From a halophilic archaeon (GTDB taxonomy: Archaea; Halobacteriota; Halobacteria; Halobacteriales; Haladaptataceae): a DNA stretch of 64,000 bases. Below are positions 15,020 to 23,610 of the stretch, piece by piece (the stretch's first letter is position 1; every line of letters starts with the position of its first letter). The stretch is from assembly GCA_003298465.1 (NCBI GenBank), contig QNGA01000001.1:1364001-1428000 (forward strand). Reading direction: 5' to 3'. The position numbers and the translations under genes are program-made. A model generated the notes under the pieces. The model was given only the letters and a program-made list of their open reading frames with translations. It searched no databases and had not been told where the DNA came from.

Positions 15020-15337
15020 ATGAGAAAAGCACTGACCGTATTCCTCGCAGTGGCACTCGTCGGCAGTCTGTTCGTCGGCGGTGTCGCAGCGCACGACTCG
15101 GACTATAAGAAGGACCAGAAGAAGAAAACAGGCGACACGATCAAACAGCAGGCGAACTCACAGATTTGGCAGTCCCAGAGCGTGAACCAGCAGAACTTCA
15201 ACCGCCAGAACGCAGCCGCCGTGAACTTCCGTAGTGGTTCTGGTTCCGACAGGGCAACTGTCACTCAGTCGAACACTCAGACGAACGCGAACGCACAGGT
15301 TGCCAATTCGGAAGCCGAAAACGAAGTCGAAGACTAG
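15020..15337 (+). CDS. Small secreted Gln/Asn-rich protein
   Basis: A 105-residue protein. The first 24 residues are a Sec signal peptide (AVALVGSLFVGGVAAHD, cut likely after VAA). The mature part is Lys-rich at its start and then dominated by Gln, Asn and Ser with a rough spacing (SQIWQSQSVNQQNFNRQN, later TQSNTQTNANAQVANS), loosely like curlin-type repeats. It could assemble outside the cell or be a surface or exclusion factor; this is inference from composition only. It is the last gene before the right attachment site. Confidence 0.68.
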   Translation: MRKALTVFLAVALVGSLFVGGVAAHDSDYKKDQKKKTGDTIKQQANSQIWQSQSVNQQNFNRQNAAAVNFRSGSGSDRATVTQSNTQTNANAQVANSEAENEVED

Positions 15338-15496
15338 TCGAATTAACAACGCAGTCTTCGCCGCTTTTTATTCCGGGGGATCCACGTAGTGGTAGTAGGA
15401 GTTTTTCCGTGACGCCAGCGAGAGGGCAAAAATACTATTCTGACGAGTACACAGAAAGCCATAAAGGATTGCGTTGCTAATTGTCGAATTAGTGAG

Positions 15497-15541
15497 TGAC
15501 AAGCAAGATTTGCCCCTTCTAAGGTGCTTCCTTGCTTGTCA
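15497..15541. repeat. Perfect 11-bp inverted repeat
   Basis: TGACAAGCAAG (15497-15507) is mirrored by CTTGCTTGTCA (15531-15541) around 23 bases. It could be a terminator or a protein-binding site near the attachment end. Confidence 0.6.
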
Positions 15542-15812
15542 GGTTCCACTACCCAGTGAAACCATGAACGTGTTTCGGGGAAGTAGCTTCCCCATAGGAG
15601 GAGAAGAGAGACAATTGCTTAATTGTTATGGCAACAGTACTTTCTTGCTAGTTATAATAATATTAGTCAAATGGTTGGCGTGCCTTCTAGCAGGATATTC
15701 GTTTTACGAATCAATTGATTTCCTGCAGTTGAAGTCTACAGAAGGGGCGTACCCTTTCTGGATAGGTCTCTGGGATGCTGGAAGTCCCTCTGTCTTTTCC
15801 AAAGAGCTCGAA

Positions 15813-15827
15813 TCGGCTACAGGCCGA
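15813..15827 (+). repeat. GGCTACRGGCC hairpin, copy 2
   Basis: TCGGC-tacag-GCCGA, the perfect version of the hairpin. Confidence 0.4.
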
Positions 15828-15918
15828 CAAACTCCATGAAATTCATTTGTAGTCAGTATGCTTGAGAGGCTTCTTACTATCCTCTCTCCCCTTCCTACGC
15901 TCATTTACTGAGCGTGGT

Positions 15919-15950
15919 TTGGCTACGGGCCATACATCCAGGGTTTTATA
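15919..15950 (+). promoter_or_regulatory. Hairpin copy 3 and TATA-like box before tRNA-Gln
   Basis: TTGGC-tacgg-GCCA (15919-15932) is followed by gggttttata (15941-15950). A transcript starting near 15975 would run into the intact tRNA-Gln at 16053. Because the DNA upstream of this tRNA now comes from the element, this may be its promoter in the integrated state. Confidence 0.4.
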
Positions 15951-16046
15951 TGGTACTCTGGGTTGTATCGATATGAACGTCAGAAATCGACGGGCGTTTG
16001 GCAGGGAAAATCCGTAATAGGTAAAGGCGGAATACCCTTAGATGCG

Positions 16047-16116
16047 GAACGAAGTCCCGTGGTGTAGTGGCCAATCATAATGGCCTTTGGAGCCATTGAC
16101 GGCGGTTCGAATCCGC
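16047..16116 (+). repeat. Right attachment repeat (attR)
   Basis: Identical to 2791-2860 over 70 bp. Confidence 0.9.
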
Positions 16117-16125
16117 CCGGGACTA
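16053..16125 (+). tRNA. tRNA-Gln (anticodon UUG), intact
   Basis: A full cloverleaf: acceptor AGTCCCG pairs with CGGGACT, the anticodon stem ATGGC/GCCAT carries loop CTTTGGA with anticodon TTG, and the T-arm is GGCGG-TTCGAAT-CCGCC. CCA is not encoded. The first 64 bases are shared with the truncated copy at 2797-2860, so this gene is rebuilt at the right end of the element. Confidence 0.93.
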
Positions 16126-16438
16126 TCTCCATTTGGCGCAAATCCGTGTCGAGCACGAGGACGATTGTGGCTCACTGAGGCCGTCGTAGCTTTCACTCGT
16201 CGTTCTGACTGGCAGAAGGTTCGACGTTAACGCTGAACTCTTCGAACGACGTGTGTTTCGTCTCCCAGCCGATTCTACGGACAACAGCGGTCTCGGTGAC
16301 AAGAATCTCTTCTGAAGGAGTGGTGCATTCTCGGGCTGTCTCGGCGGATTACGTATAGCGATATTCGACGGGCGACGGTACTGCCATCACTGGCCGGAAA
16401 CCCAATACATATCGATCGTCCAAGGCTCACAACCAGAC
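16126..16438. other. Host gap right of the element
   Basis: Holds a coding-like remnant on the minus strand (16193-16348) and the promoter of the next gene, with a TATA-like acatat near 16406 about 33 bases before the ATG. Confidence 0.5.
16193..16348 (-). pseudogene. Possible gene remnant beside the integration site
   Basis: An open stretch of 51 codons, ending in TGA at 16193, reads acidic halophile-like sequence (TETAVVRRIGWETKHTSF, then NVEPSASQNDE) but has no usable start codon. It may be the 3' end of a gene lost or cut by rearrangement. Confidence 0.35.
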
Positions 16439-17512
16439 ATGAGCGACACAGTCGTCGAAGGCGAGAGCCGAGCTGACGAAACTAGCGCAGTCGATCCGCT
16501 CCGGGTTGGCGTCGTCGGTGGGGGATTTATCGGGACGACCGTGGGTAGTGAGTTCGTCGAACACGAGGACGCACGTGTCGTCTCGCTCGTCGATATCGAC
16601 GAGACCGTCCTCGCGGAGGCCGGTGCTGACCTGGCGGTCGGCACCGATTCCCGGTACACCGACTACGAGACCATGCTCGACGCCGAGACGCTCGACGCCG
16701 TACTCATCGGAACACCGCACACCCTCCACTACGACCAGATTATCGCGGCGTTCGAGCGTGACCTCCACATCCTCTGCGACAAGCCACTCACGACCGACCT
16801 CGACGACGCACGTGATCTCGTCGAGCGCGACCGCGAGCGCGACGAGGTGTTGATGGTCGGCTACCAGCGTCATCTCTACGAGGCGTTCAGAAAGGCCCGC
16901 GACCTCTGGGACACGGACGGACGGGAACCGAACTGGATTACCGCTGAGGTAAGCCAGGACTGGGTCGACCGGTTCGACGACACGTGGCGGCAAAATCCGG
17001 ACCTTTCCGGCGGGGGCTACCTGTACGACACCGGAAGCCATCTGCTCGATTGCGTGCTGTGGAGCACTGGACTCACCCCCGACGCTGTCTCGGCGAGCAT
17101 GGACTTCATCGACGACGAAGAACGCGTCGACGGTCGCGCGGACGTCACCGTTCGGTTCACGAACGGTGCCACGGCGTCGTTTTCGATGTCGGGCGAGACT
17201 CCGTGCATGCGTGAGCACGTCCGGATGTGGGACGAAGAGGGCGCCATCGCACTCGACAGTCAGGACTGGGAGCCGAGCGAGTACGTCGAAATCAACGAGG
17301 AAAGCGGGGAGTACCGTCCCTCGCTCCAGCGCGAGAATCAACAGACGAAGGCCGACGCGTTCATCCAGGCGATCGAGACCGGACAGAAACCAGTAGCATC
17401 TGCGCTCGACGGGTTACGAGTGACCGCAGTCACCGAAGCAGCGTACGAATCTGCCCGGGACGATGGCTCGTTTGTCCCCGTCGATCCCGACGATGTGGCG
17501 CTAGAGGAGTAG
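16439..17512 (+). CDS. Gfo/Idh/MocA-family oxidoreductase
   Basis: A 357-residue NAD(P)-dependent sugar or polyol dehydrogenase-type enzyme. The Rossmann motif GVVGGGFIG lies near residues 24-32, and the family's CDKPLTT sits near 119-125 in place of the usual EKP. The C-terminal alpha/beta domain includes GGYLYDTGSHLLD with the conserved Asp and His. The substrate cannot be told from sequence. First intact host gene after the element, with its own TATA-like box. Confidence 0.88.
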   Translation: MSDTVVEGESRADETSAVDPLRVGVVGGGFIGTTVGSEFVEHEDARVVSLVDIDETVLAEAGADLAVGTDSRYTDYETMLDAETLDAVLIGTPHTLHYDQIIAAFERDLHILCDKPLTTDLDDARDLVERDRERDEVLMVGYQRHLYEAFRKARDLWDTDGREPNWITAEVSQDWVDRFDDTWRQNPDLSGGGYLYDTGSHLLDCVLWSTGLTPDAVSASMDFIDDEERVDGRADVTVRFTNGATASFSMSGETPCMREHVRMWDEEGAIALDSQDWEPSEYVEINEESGEYRPSLQRENQQTKADAFIQAIETGQKPVASALDGLRVTAVTEAAYESARDDGSFVPVDPDDVALEE

Positions 17513-17529
17513 CCGGGCGCTGACCCGTA

Positions 17530-17568
17530 ATCGCTTCGAAGCCGGTCTGTCAAGACCGCCGAAGCGAT
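17530..17568. terminator. Hairpin after the oxidoreductase gene
   Basis: ATCGCTTCG (17530-17538) pairs perfectly with CGAAGCGAT (17560-17568), with an inner stem CGGTCT/AGACCG. It lies 18 bases after the stop. It may end transcription, though no clear T-run follows. Confidence 0.4.
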
Positions 17569-17755
17569 CGACCGGTCGGCGCGAGGAAGCGAGACTGGGA
17601 CGGTGTTGCGTCTGCCGGACTCGCAGTCCTCTCAACGAGTACTCGACTGTTCGGCCTCTACCCGGCTCCGTCGTGCCCCCCGATGGCCTGGGCCGTGGAG
17701 GTGCTTCGGAGCACGACGAAGTGAGCTATAACTACGTGGTACACGAGGGAGAGGT

Positions 17756-19015
17756 ATGCCCGACCGAACTGAACTCGCGGACGTCGTCGTCGTTGGCTGC
17801 GGGCCCGGTGGTGCTGTCCTCGCGTACCTCCTCGAGCGGAGCGGCGTCGACGTCGCGCTCGTCGAGCGGGCTGCTACTTTCGATCGCGAGTACCGTGGAT
17901 TCGGGTGGAATCCGGGCGTCGTCCGTCTGTTCGACGAGATGGACGTCCTCGACGACGTTCTCGCGCTCGCTCACGAGACCGTCACCGAGGGCGCGTTCTC
18001 GCTCTACGGCGAGCAGGTCACCGTGCTCGATTTCGACCTGCTCGACACCGACTATCCGTACGCGCTCATGATGGAGCAGCCGGCGCTCCTGGAGCGTCTC
18101 GTCGAGCACGCCAGCACGTACGACGGCTTCGCGTTCCACCCGGCCACGACCGTTACTGACATCCGAGTCGACGACTCGGGCGCGGTTCGCGGAGCGGAGG
18201 CCCGCGACCGCGGGGCCGCCGAGGACGTCAGGTTCGAGGCGCGCGCCGTTGTGGGTGCCGATGGCCGGTACTCGACCGTCCGCAAGCGTGCGGGCATCGA
18301 CCCTGGTCTGTTCGAGTCACCGATCGACCTCGTGTGGTTCAAGCTCCCGCGGGGCGCCGTCGACGCCAGCACCCAGGGCCGCATCGACCGCGACGGCGTC
18401 CTCGTGTACTTCGGCCTGGGCGCCGGCGACCTCCAGGTCGGCTACCTCGTCCGGGACGGCGAGTGGCCCGGGGTCCGAGAGGCGGGATTCGGTGCGTTCC
18501 GACAGCGGGTCGCCGCCATCGATCCGGAGGTGGCTGCGGCCATCGACGCGCATTTGGACGGGTTTCGAGACACCACACTGCTGGACGTCGCGCCCGGCGT
18601 CGCGGACACGTGGACTCGGGACGGGCTCTTGCTGCTGGGCGACGCCGCCCACACCGCGAGCCCCATCGGCGCGCAGGGCAATCCTCTCGCCGTCGAGGAC
18701 GCCGTCGTCGCCCACGATGTCCTCGCGGACGCGCTCACGAACACGGAGGGGACGCTGTCCGACGAGACGCTTCGGGACTTCGAGCGTCGACGCCGCCCGA
18801 CCGTCGAGCGCGTCATCTCGCTCCAGCGGCGCGCCGCGGACAACCTACGGTTCTGGCTCGACTACGGTCGGTACGTCCCGGCGTGGCTCGTCCGGGGATC
18901 GGCGGCGGCCTTCGACTGGCTGGCCCCGCAATCGCGCCTGATTCGGGGCACGGTCGAATCGTTCGCACTCGGGGACCGGTCCGTCTCGGTCGCCCGGTCA
19001 CACTTCACGGACTGA
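17756..19015 (+). CDS. FAD-dependent monooxygenase-type oxidoreductase
   Basis: A 419-residue flavoprotein of the p-hydroxybenzoate hydroxylase/UbiH fold. The dinucleotide-binding motif is VVGCGPGG (residues 9-16), the second FAD motif is GDAAHTASPIGAQG (about 297-310), and a DG-type motif GADGRYS lies near residue 165. Hydroxylation or epoxidation of a lipid or aromatic substrate is likely; geranylgeranyl-reductase-like roles are an alternative. A GGAGAGG sequence before the ATG could serve as ribosome-binding site. The 3' end overlaps the convergent hydrolase gene by 11 bases. Confidence 0.87.
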   Translation: MPDRTELADVVVVGCGPGGAVLAYLLERSGVDVALVERAATFDREYRGFGWNPGVVRLFDEMDVLDDVLALAHETVTEGAFSLYGEQVTVLDFDLLDTDYPYALMMEQPALLERLVEHASTYDGFAFHPATTVTDIRVDDSGAVRGAEARDRGAAEDVRFEARAVVGADGRYSTVRKRAGIDPGLFESPIDLVWFKLPRGAVDASTQGRIDRDGVLVYFGLGAGDLQVGYLVRDGEWPGVREAGFGAFRQRVAAIDPEVAAAIDAHLDGFRDTTLLDVAPGVADTWTRDGLLLLGDAAHTASPIGAQGNPLAVEDAVVAHDVLADALTNTEGTLSDETLRDFERRRRPTVERVISLQRRAADNLRFWLDYGRYVPAWLVRGSAAAFDWLAPQSRLIRGTVESFALGDRSVSVARSHFTD

Positions 19016-19880
19016 TGTCAGCCGAGCCCTCGTGGATTTGCGCGAGGAACGTCCGGACGGCGGCGGTGAAGTAGTCGGGATTGTCGAGGTTCGAAGCGTG
19101 GCCGGCGTCCGGCACTTCGTCGACCGCCACGTCCGAGAGGTGGGCCGCCAGCTCTGCCGCGTGGCGCTTGACGAACGGGAGTTCGTTCTCGCCGTACAGG
19201 ACCAGCGTCGGGACCGTAATCGCGGAGAGATCGATCGACAGTTCGTGAAACCGGGTCATCGACCGAATGACCTTCGCGAACTCGTCGGTGGCCATCTTCG
19301 GGCCCGTTTCGCGGAGTCGTTCGATCTTCTCGTAGTCGCCGCTGGAGCCACCGAAGAGCCGCTCCGTCAGCCACACGTTGGCCTTCTCGACCCGTTCGTA
19401 TCCGACGAGTCGGACCGGTGGGACGAGGCCGTTCATCACCAGTCGGCGCAGGCACCACTCACCGCGAGTGAGGATTCTCGGCGTGAACGTGTCGGCGAGT
19501 ATCAGCCCAGCGATTCTCCCGGGGTGCGTCGCCGCATACGTCTGTGCGATCCCCCCGCCCATGGAGAGGCCACAGAGGACCGGCCGGTCGAGATCGAGTG
19601 CGGTGACGAGAGCGTGGAGGTCCTCGGCAAGGAGGTCCATCGTGTACTCGGATTCGGTCGAGCCACCCGTCCGACCGTGCCCGCGGACGTCGTAGACTAT
19701 CGTCGCGTAGTCGTCACTGAGCGCGTCCACCTGCTGTTTCCACATCGTCCGATCGACGACGGAAGCGTGGACGAACACCAGCGGCGGACCATCGCCACGT
19801 CGCTCGTAGTACGTCTCGACGTCGTTCGTCTGGACCGTCGGCACACCGTCCGTAGAAGCGCTCGATAGGGATGAACTCAC
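19005..19880 (-). CDS. Alpha/beta-hydrolase
   Basis: A 291-residue alpha/beta-hydrolase-fold enzyme. The nucleophile elbow is GLSMGGG, an oxyanion-side segment is FVHASVVDRTMW, the acid region is LVLYGENELPF and the catalytic His is in DAGHASNLDNP. An esterase or lactonase-type activity (for example the 3-oxoadipate enol-lactonase group) is possible. Start codon is GTG; a second GTG 12 codons in is also possible. It converges with the flavoprotein gene. Confidence 0.85.
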   Translation of the reverse strand: MSSSLSSASTDGVPTVQTNDVETYYERRGDGPPLVFVHASVVDRTMWKQQVDALSDDYATIVYDVRGHGRTGGSTESEYTMDLLAEDLHALVTALDLDRPVLCGLSMGGGIAQTYAATHPGRIAGLILADTFTPRILTRGEWCLRRLVMNGLVPPVRLVGYERVEKANVWLTERLFGGSSGDYEKIERLRETGPKMATDEFAKVIRSMTRFHELSIDLSAITVPTLVLYGENELPFVKRHAAELAAHLSDVAVDEVPDAGHASNLDNPDYFTAAVRTFLAQIHEGSADISP

Positions 19881-20173
19881 GGACGGAGTGTTCGCTCACG
19901 GGACTCGCCCGAGGTTCCCCTCGTTCGGATCTGAACGTTACCTTCGCCCTCACCGGCCCGGGGAGCTAGCTATCGCTCTCGTTGGAATCTCCGCAACCTT
20001 TATTCCGTACCGTAGCTTCATTTTTTAATACGGAACTCGTGCGTTCGCGAATCTGTGATCGAGGGTAGGTCAGACGGGGACCGTCGTACAGTCGACACCC
20101 CGTCTCCTCCGTGTGCCGGTCACACGGAACCGGTCACAGAGGACCTCCGTTCCGCATCATCGGCCACCGCACT

Positions 20174-20389
20174 ATGACACACCCCAACGCCAGCGTCGAC
20201 GATGGAACACTCCCAACGGAAGGACGAACGAAAGCCTTCGAACACCTCGTCGACGCCCTGGACGCTGACGAGATGGACGAGACGAACTATCACCTTCGGG
20301 AAGCGCTCCAGCTACTCACGATAGAGGAGCACGCTCGGGAGCGACCCCTCCGAGAGGACAGCGTAGCGTCCGGGGAGACGTCCTCCTGA
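20174..20389 (+). CDS. Small conserved haloarchaeal-type protein
   Basis: A 71-residue acidic protein, mostly helical (AFEHLVDALDADEMDETNYH, then LREALQLLTIEEHA). No named domain is recognised. It stands alone, 115 bases before the sensor kinase gene, and could be functionally linked to it. Confidence 0.65.
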   Translation: MTHPNASVDDGTLPTEGRTKAFEHLVDALDADEMDETNYHLREALQLLTIEEHARERPLREDSVASGETSS

Positions 20390-20504
20390 AGGGAGGAGCC
20401 GGTGGGAGAACCCACACCGAGTTTTGGGCATCCGTATCGAGTATCTACAGATAAGATTATGGCGGAAGTGCCGTTGGCGGAACCGTTATCACAGCCGACT
20501 ACTT

Positions 20505-22538
20505 ATGGAGACCATGACCTCCTCGGGTCCGTCTCGGGACATCTATGCCGAAACGCTGGCTGTCTTCGACCAACCTTCTCACGCGCACGAGCCGCTCACG
20601 ACCACGGAAGTCGCGGAGGCGCTCGACTGCACGCGGCGAACGGTCTACAAACGGCTGGACAAACTCGTCGACCGCGGTGACTTGCACACCAAGAAGGTAG
20701 GTTCCAGCGCACGGGTCTGGTGGCGGGCGTCCGCCGCCGCCGCCCCCACGACGGACGACACTGGAGGGGACACCGATGAGGCCCTCCAGACGGAACGCGA
20801 GCGTTTCGGAGCGCTCGTACAGGCGGTCGAGGAGTACGCAATTTTCATGCTCGACCCCGACGGGCACATCCGAAGCTGGAACAGTGGCGCCGAACGCCTG
20901 AAAGGCTACACCGAAGACGAAATCCTCGGCAAGCACTTAGCGACGTTCTACACCGACGAGGACTGTGAAGCGGGCGTACCGCAAACGAATCTCGCGACCG
21001 CCACCGAGGAGGGAGTGGTCGAGGACGAAGGATGGCGCGTTCGAAAGGACGGTACGATGTTCTGGGCGAACGCCACGATCACGGCGATCCGCGACGACGA
21101 CGGCACGTTGCTGGGGTACGCGAAGGTGACCCGCGACATGACCGAGCGGCGCGAGCGCGAGCGCCAACTCCGCCGCGAGCGCGACAAACTGGAGGAAGAC
21201 CTCAACGAGGTGTTCGAACGGACCACCGACGGCGTCGTGGCGATCGACGACGAGTGGCAGGTAACGTACGTGAACGAGCACGCAGAGGACCTTATCGGTC
21301 GTTCCGCGGACGAACTGGTCGGGAAAGGACTCTCGGAGCAGTTCCCGGAGGGACCCTTCCGGGATCTGCTCCACGACCGGTACCAGGAGGCGATGGAGAC
21401 CCAGGAACCGGTGAACTTCGAGATGCATTCGGACCTCGTCGAGGGATGGGTCGAAGTTCACGCCTACCCCTCGCCGTCCGGTCTGTCGATCTACTTCCGG
21501 GATATCACTCGTCGTAAGGAGTACGAACAGGAGCTAGAGCAGTACCAGCGAATCGTCGAAACGGTCGACGACGGTATCTACGCGGTCGATTCCGACGCAC
21601 AGTTCGTACTGGTCAACGACGCGTTCTGTGAGCTGACGGGCTACGACCGCGAGGAGTTGCTGGACGGATACGCAACGATGATTCACGGGGAGGAAGTCGC
21701 TCCCAGCGCTTCCGAACTGGCTGACGAGGTGGCAGCGGGCGAGCGCGACGCGGCGACCCTCGAACTGAGTATCCACAGAAAAGACGGTGAGACGGTGCCA
21801 GTAGAGAGCCGGCTGGGCCCGTTTCCGTTAGCCGACGAGAACGGTCGGTGTGGGGTGATTCGAGATATCTCCGATCGCGTCGAGCGCGAACGCGAACTCG
21901 AACAACAGAACGAGCGCCTGGAGAGCTTCGCCAGCATGCTCGCCCACGAACTCCGGAACCCCCTCACCATCGGCCAGATGTACACCCAGAACCTTCCAGC
22001 CGAGACAGCGCCAGAGGCGGTAGAATACATCACGGAAGCGTTCGACCGTATCGAAGACACCATCGATATCCTGTTGGCGCTGACCCAGGGCCGCGAGGCG
22101 GTCGGTGGGAATAGCGAAGTCGAACTCGCAGACACCGCACGCGCGGCGTGGGAGGAAGTGGACGCACCCAGGGCGACGGTGGCGGTGGAGATAGACGGCA
22201 GGATACAGGCGGACGGAACGTACATTCAGCATCTGTTCCGGAACATGTTCGAGAACGCCGTCGAACACGGCGGGGCGGACGTCAGCGTGACGGTCGGCGA
22301 GTTACCGACCGGGTTCTACGTGGCGGACGACGGAAGTGGAATCGCCGTCGAGGACACCGAGGCCGTGTTCAAGCCCGGCTTCACCACGGCGGCCGAACTG
22401 GGCGGAACCGGGTTAGGGCTGGCGTTCGTCCGGGAGATGGCCGACGTGTACGGGTGGACGTGTACGGTAACCGAAAGCGACGCCGGCGGTGCGCGATTCG
22501 AGTTCAGAAACGTCGACCGCAGCGGCGGGAGTCGCTAG
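20505..22538 (+). CDS. Helix-turn-helix/PAS sensor histidine kinase
   Basis: A 677-residue kinase without membrane segments. Order of domains: winged helix-turn-helix (about residues 20-75, TTTEVAEALDCTRRTVYKRL), three PAS domains (about 95-215, 225-335 and 345-465), HisKA with phospho-acceptor His481 (AHELRNPLT) and HATPase (N-box FENAVEHGG, DDGSGI, GTGLGLAF). It would sense a cytosolic signal such as redox state, oxygen or a ligand. Upstream in-frame codons lack halophile composition, so ATG 20505 (or 20514) is chosen. No response regulator is adjacent. The DNA-binding domain fused to the kinase is notable. Confidence 0.9.
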   Translation: METMTSSGPSRDIYAETLAVFDQPSHAHEPLTTTEVAEALDCTRRTVYKRLDKLVDRGDLHTKKVGSSARVWWRASAAAAPTTDDTGGDTDEALQTERERFGALVQAVEEYAIFMLDPDGHIRSWNSGAERLKGYTEDEILGKHLATFYTDEDCEAGVPQTNLATATEEGVVEDEGWRVRKDGTMFWANATITAIRDDDGTLLGYAKVTRDMTERRERERQLRRERDKLEEDLNEVFERTTDGVVAIDDEWQVTYVNEHAEDLIGRSADELVGKGLSEQFPEGPFRDLLHDRYQEAMETQEPVNFEMHSDLVEGWVEVHAYPSPSGLSIYFRDITRRKEYEQELEQYQRIVETVDDGIYAVDSDAQFVLVNDAFCELTGYDREELLDGYATMIHGEEVAPSASELADEVAAGERDAATLELSIHRKDGETVPVESRLGPFPLADENGRCGVIRDISDRVERERELEQQNERLESFASMLAHELRNPLTIGQMYTQNLPAETAPEAVEYITEAFDRIEDTIDILLALTQGREAVGGNSEVELADTARAAWEEVDAPRATVAVEIDGRIQADGTYIQHLFRNMFENAVEHGGADVSVTVGELPTGFYVADDGSGIAVEDTEAVFKPGFTTAAELGGTGLGLAFVREMADVYGWTCTVTESDAGGARFEFRNVDRSGGSR

Positions 22539-22689
22539 TCGGTCGCTCCCCGGGAGCGGTACGGACGCCATCGTCCGCACCGAGACAGCGACGAAACGAG
22601 GTGCGGCGTGGCGGTGAATCGACCGTCCCCGTCGACCGGTTCCGGACGTCTTCCGACGAGACGGCCGCAGCGACGAACCGGGGAAGCGG

Positions 22690-23301
22690 CTACTGCGAAC
22701 TGTACTCGACGGTTCCGTTCCAGACGTCGTACTTGTCGTCGTACTTCTTGTCCGCCTCGAGCAGCAACACCCGTACGTTCAGGGTGCCGGAGTCGAACTG
22801 GCTGAGGGCGTCCGGCAGCACTTCGAGCGTGTAGGTGCCGCTTTCCGTCTGGTCCCAGCGAACGTCCTTCCTCGTGATCCACGTGCCGTTTATCTTGACC
22901 ATGAAGTAGGGTTCGCCGTCGCTCTCGGGATCGACGTTGTTCATCCGCGTGTCCGCAGTGACCTGAATGTCGAAATCGCTGTATCCGCCACCGCTGGCGT
23001 TCTTCTTGTCGACGAACTCGACGCTGGAGATGCGGTCGGAGAGCCTGTTCTGGAAGGGCGTCCGCGGCTCCGTCGGGCGTACCCACATCTCCGTCGTCTG
23101 CGTCGCAGTCGTCGTGCTGGTCGTCGAAGCGACGGTGGTAGTGGTCGGCGTCGAGGTACTCGTCGGCGTCGAACTGGGAGTCGTGGTCGTTGCGGTGGTC
23201 GTCGTCGCGTCCGTCCCGTCAGTCGAGCCGCCGAAACCGGTGCAGCCGGCGAGCAGCACGGCGAAGACGAGCACGACAGCTGTGAGACGTTGGCTGTTCA
23301 C
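22690..23301 (-). CDS. Lipoprotein with Thr/Ser-rich linker
   Basis: A 203-residue exported lipoprotein. The signal sequence VVLVFAVLLAGC ends in a lipobox with Cys near residue 19. A Thr/Ser-rich linker (about residues 25-75) leads to a beta-rich domain of about 120 residues with VQVTADTRMNNV-like strands. Start is a GTG at 23301 just before the signal; a longer reading puts residues before it that do not fit. Function unknown, anchored outside the membrane. Confidence 0.8.
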   Translation of the reverse strand: MNSQRLTAVVLVFAVLLAGCTGFGGSTDGTDATTTTATTTTPSSTPTSTSTPTTTTVASTTSTTTATQTTEMWVRPTEPRTPFQNRLSDRISSVEFVDKKNASGGGYSDFDIQVTADTRMNNVDPESDGEPYFMVKINGTWITRKDVRWDQTESGTYTLEVLPDALSQFDSGTLNVRVLLLEADKKYDDKYDVWNGTVEYSSQ

Positions 23302-23610
23302 AACCGATGATTGACCGAGAACAAGGTAACCCTTAGGATTGGTCAACGAGTCGATAATGGCTCGACAGCCGTCTCGCCCGGTCGAGGCGGCTGCTACGCC
23401 GTCTCGCGTTTCGTAAGTCGTCGGTAGTTTCTCGGGAGAGAACGGGTGCTTACTTCCGGTCGCACCGCCGGTCGGACGGACGAACCGGGTGACGCCACAC
23501 CGCTCGTCTTCGAACTTACTTCGCGGTTCCCGGTCTTCGTCTCCGTGCCGGGCGGCAGTCCGCCCCGGAGTACGGTTCGAATGGAGGGTTTCGTCGGCGT
23601 CGAAACGGTT
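23302..23610. other. Intergenic gap
   Basis: GC-rich, no gene or clear structure recognised beyond the likely promoter of the lipoprotein gene. Confidence 0.4.

Larger units (their letters stand above)
15338..16046. other. Non-coding right end of the element
   Basis: About 700 bases without a supported gene. It has a perfect 11-bp inverted repeat (15497-15541), two GGCTACRGGCC hairpins (15813-15827, 15919-15932) and a TATA-like box (15944-15950) that may drive the tRNA. A 121-codon plus-strand frame (15474-15839) is Cys-rich and non-acidic and is not considered a gene. Confidence 0.5.
2791..16116. mobile_element. Integrated element in tRNA-Gln(UUG), about 13.3 kb
   Basis: The two ends carry an identical 70-bp sequence (2791-2860 and 16047-16116) that covers tRNA-Gln from its 5' end through the T-arm plus 6 upstream bases. 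A tyrosine recombinase gene starts 160 bases inside the left end. The GC content and codon use drop sharply inside and return to GC-rich outside. The cargo includes a replication-like protein, small DNA-binding proteins and several RNA-like structures. No virion, terminase or partition gene was recognised, so an integrative plasmid is the best guess; a simple or decayed provirus cannot be excluded. Confidence 0.9.

Noticed and set aside
15474..15839. A 121-codon plus-strand frame near attR.
   Set aside because: Cys-rich, non-acidic, and crosses a perfect inverted repeat and a hairpin repeat; no family feature.
2791..16116. Transposon or insertion sequence as the mobile unit.
   Set aside because: The boundaries are tRNA-derived 70-bp repeats with a tyrosine integrase; no transposase, terminal inverted repeats or short target duplication were seen.
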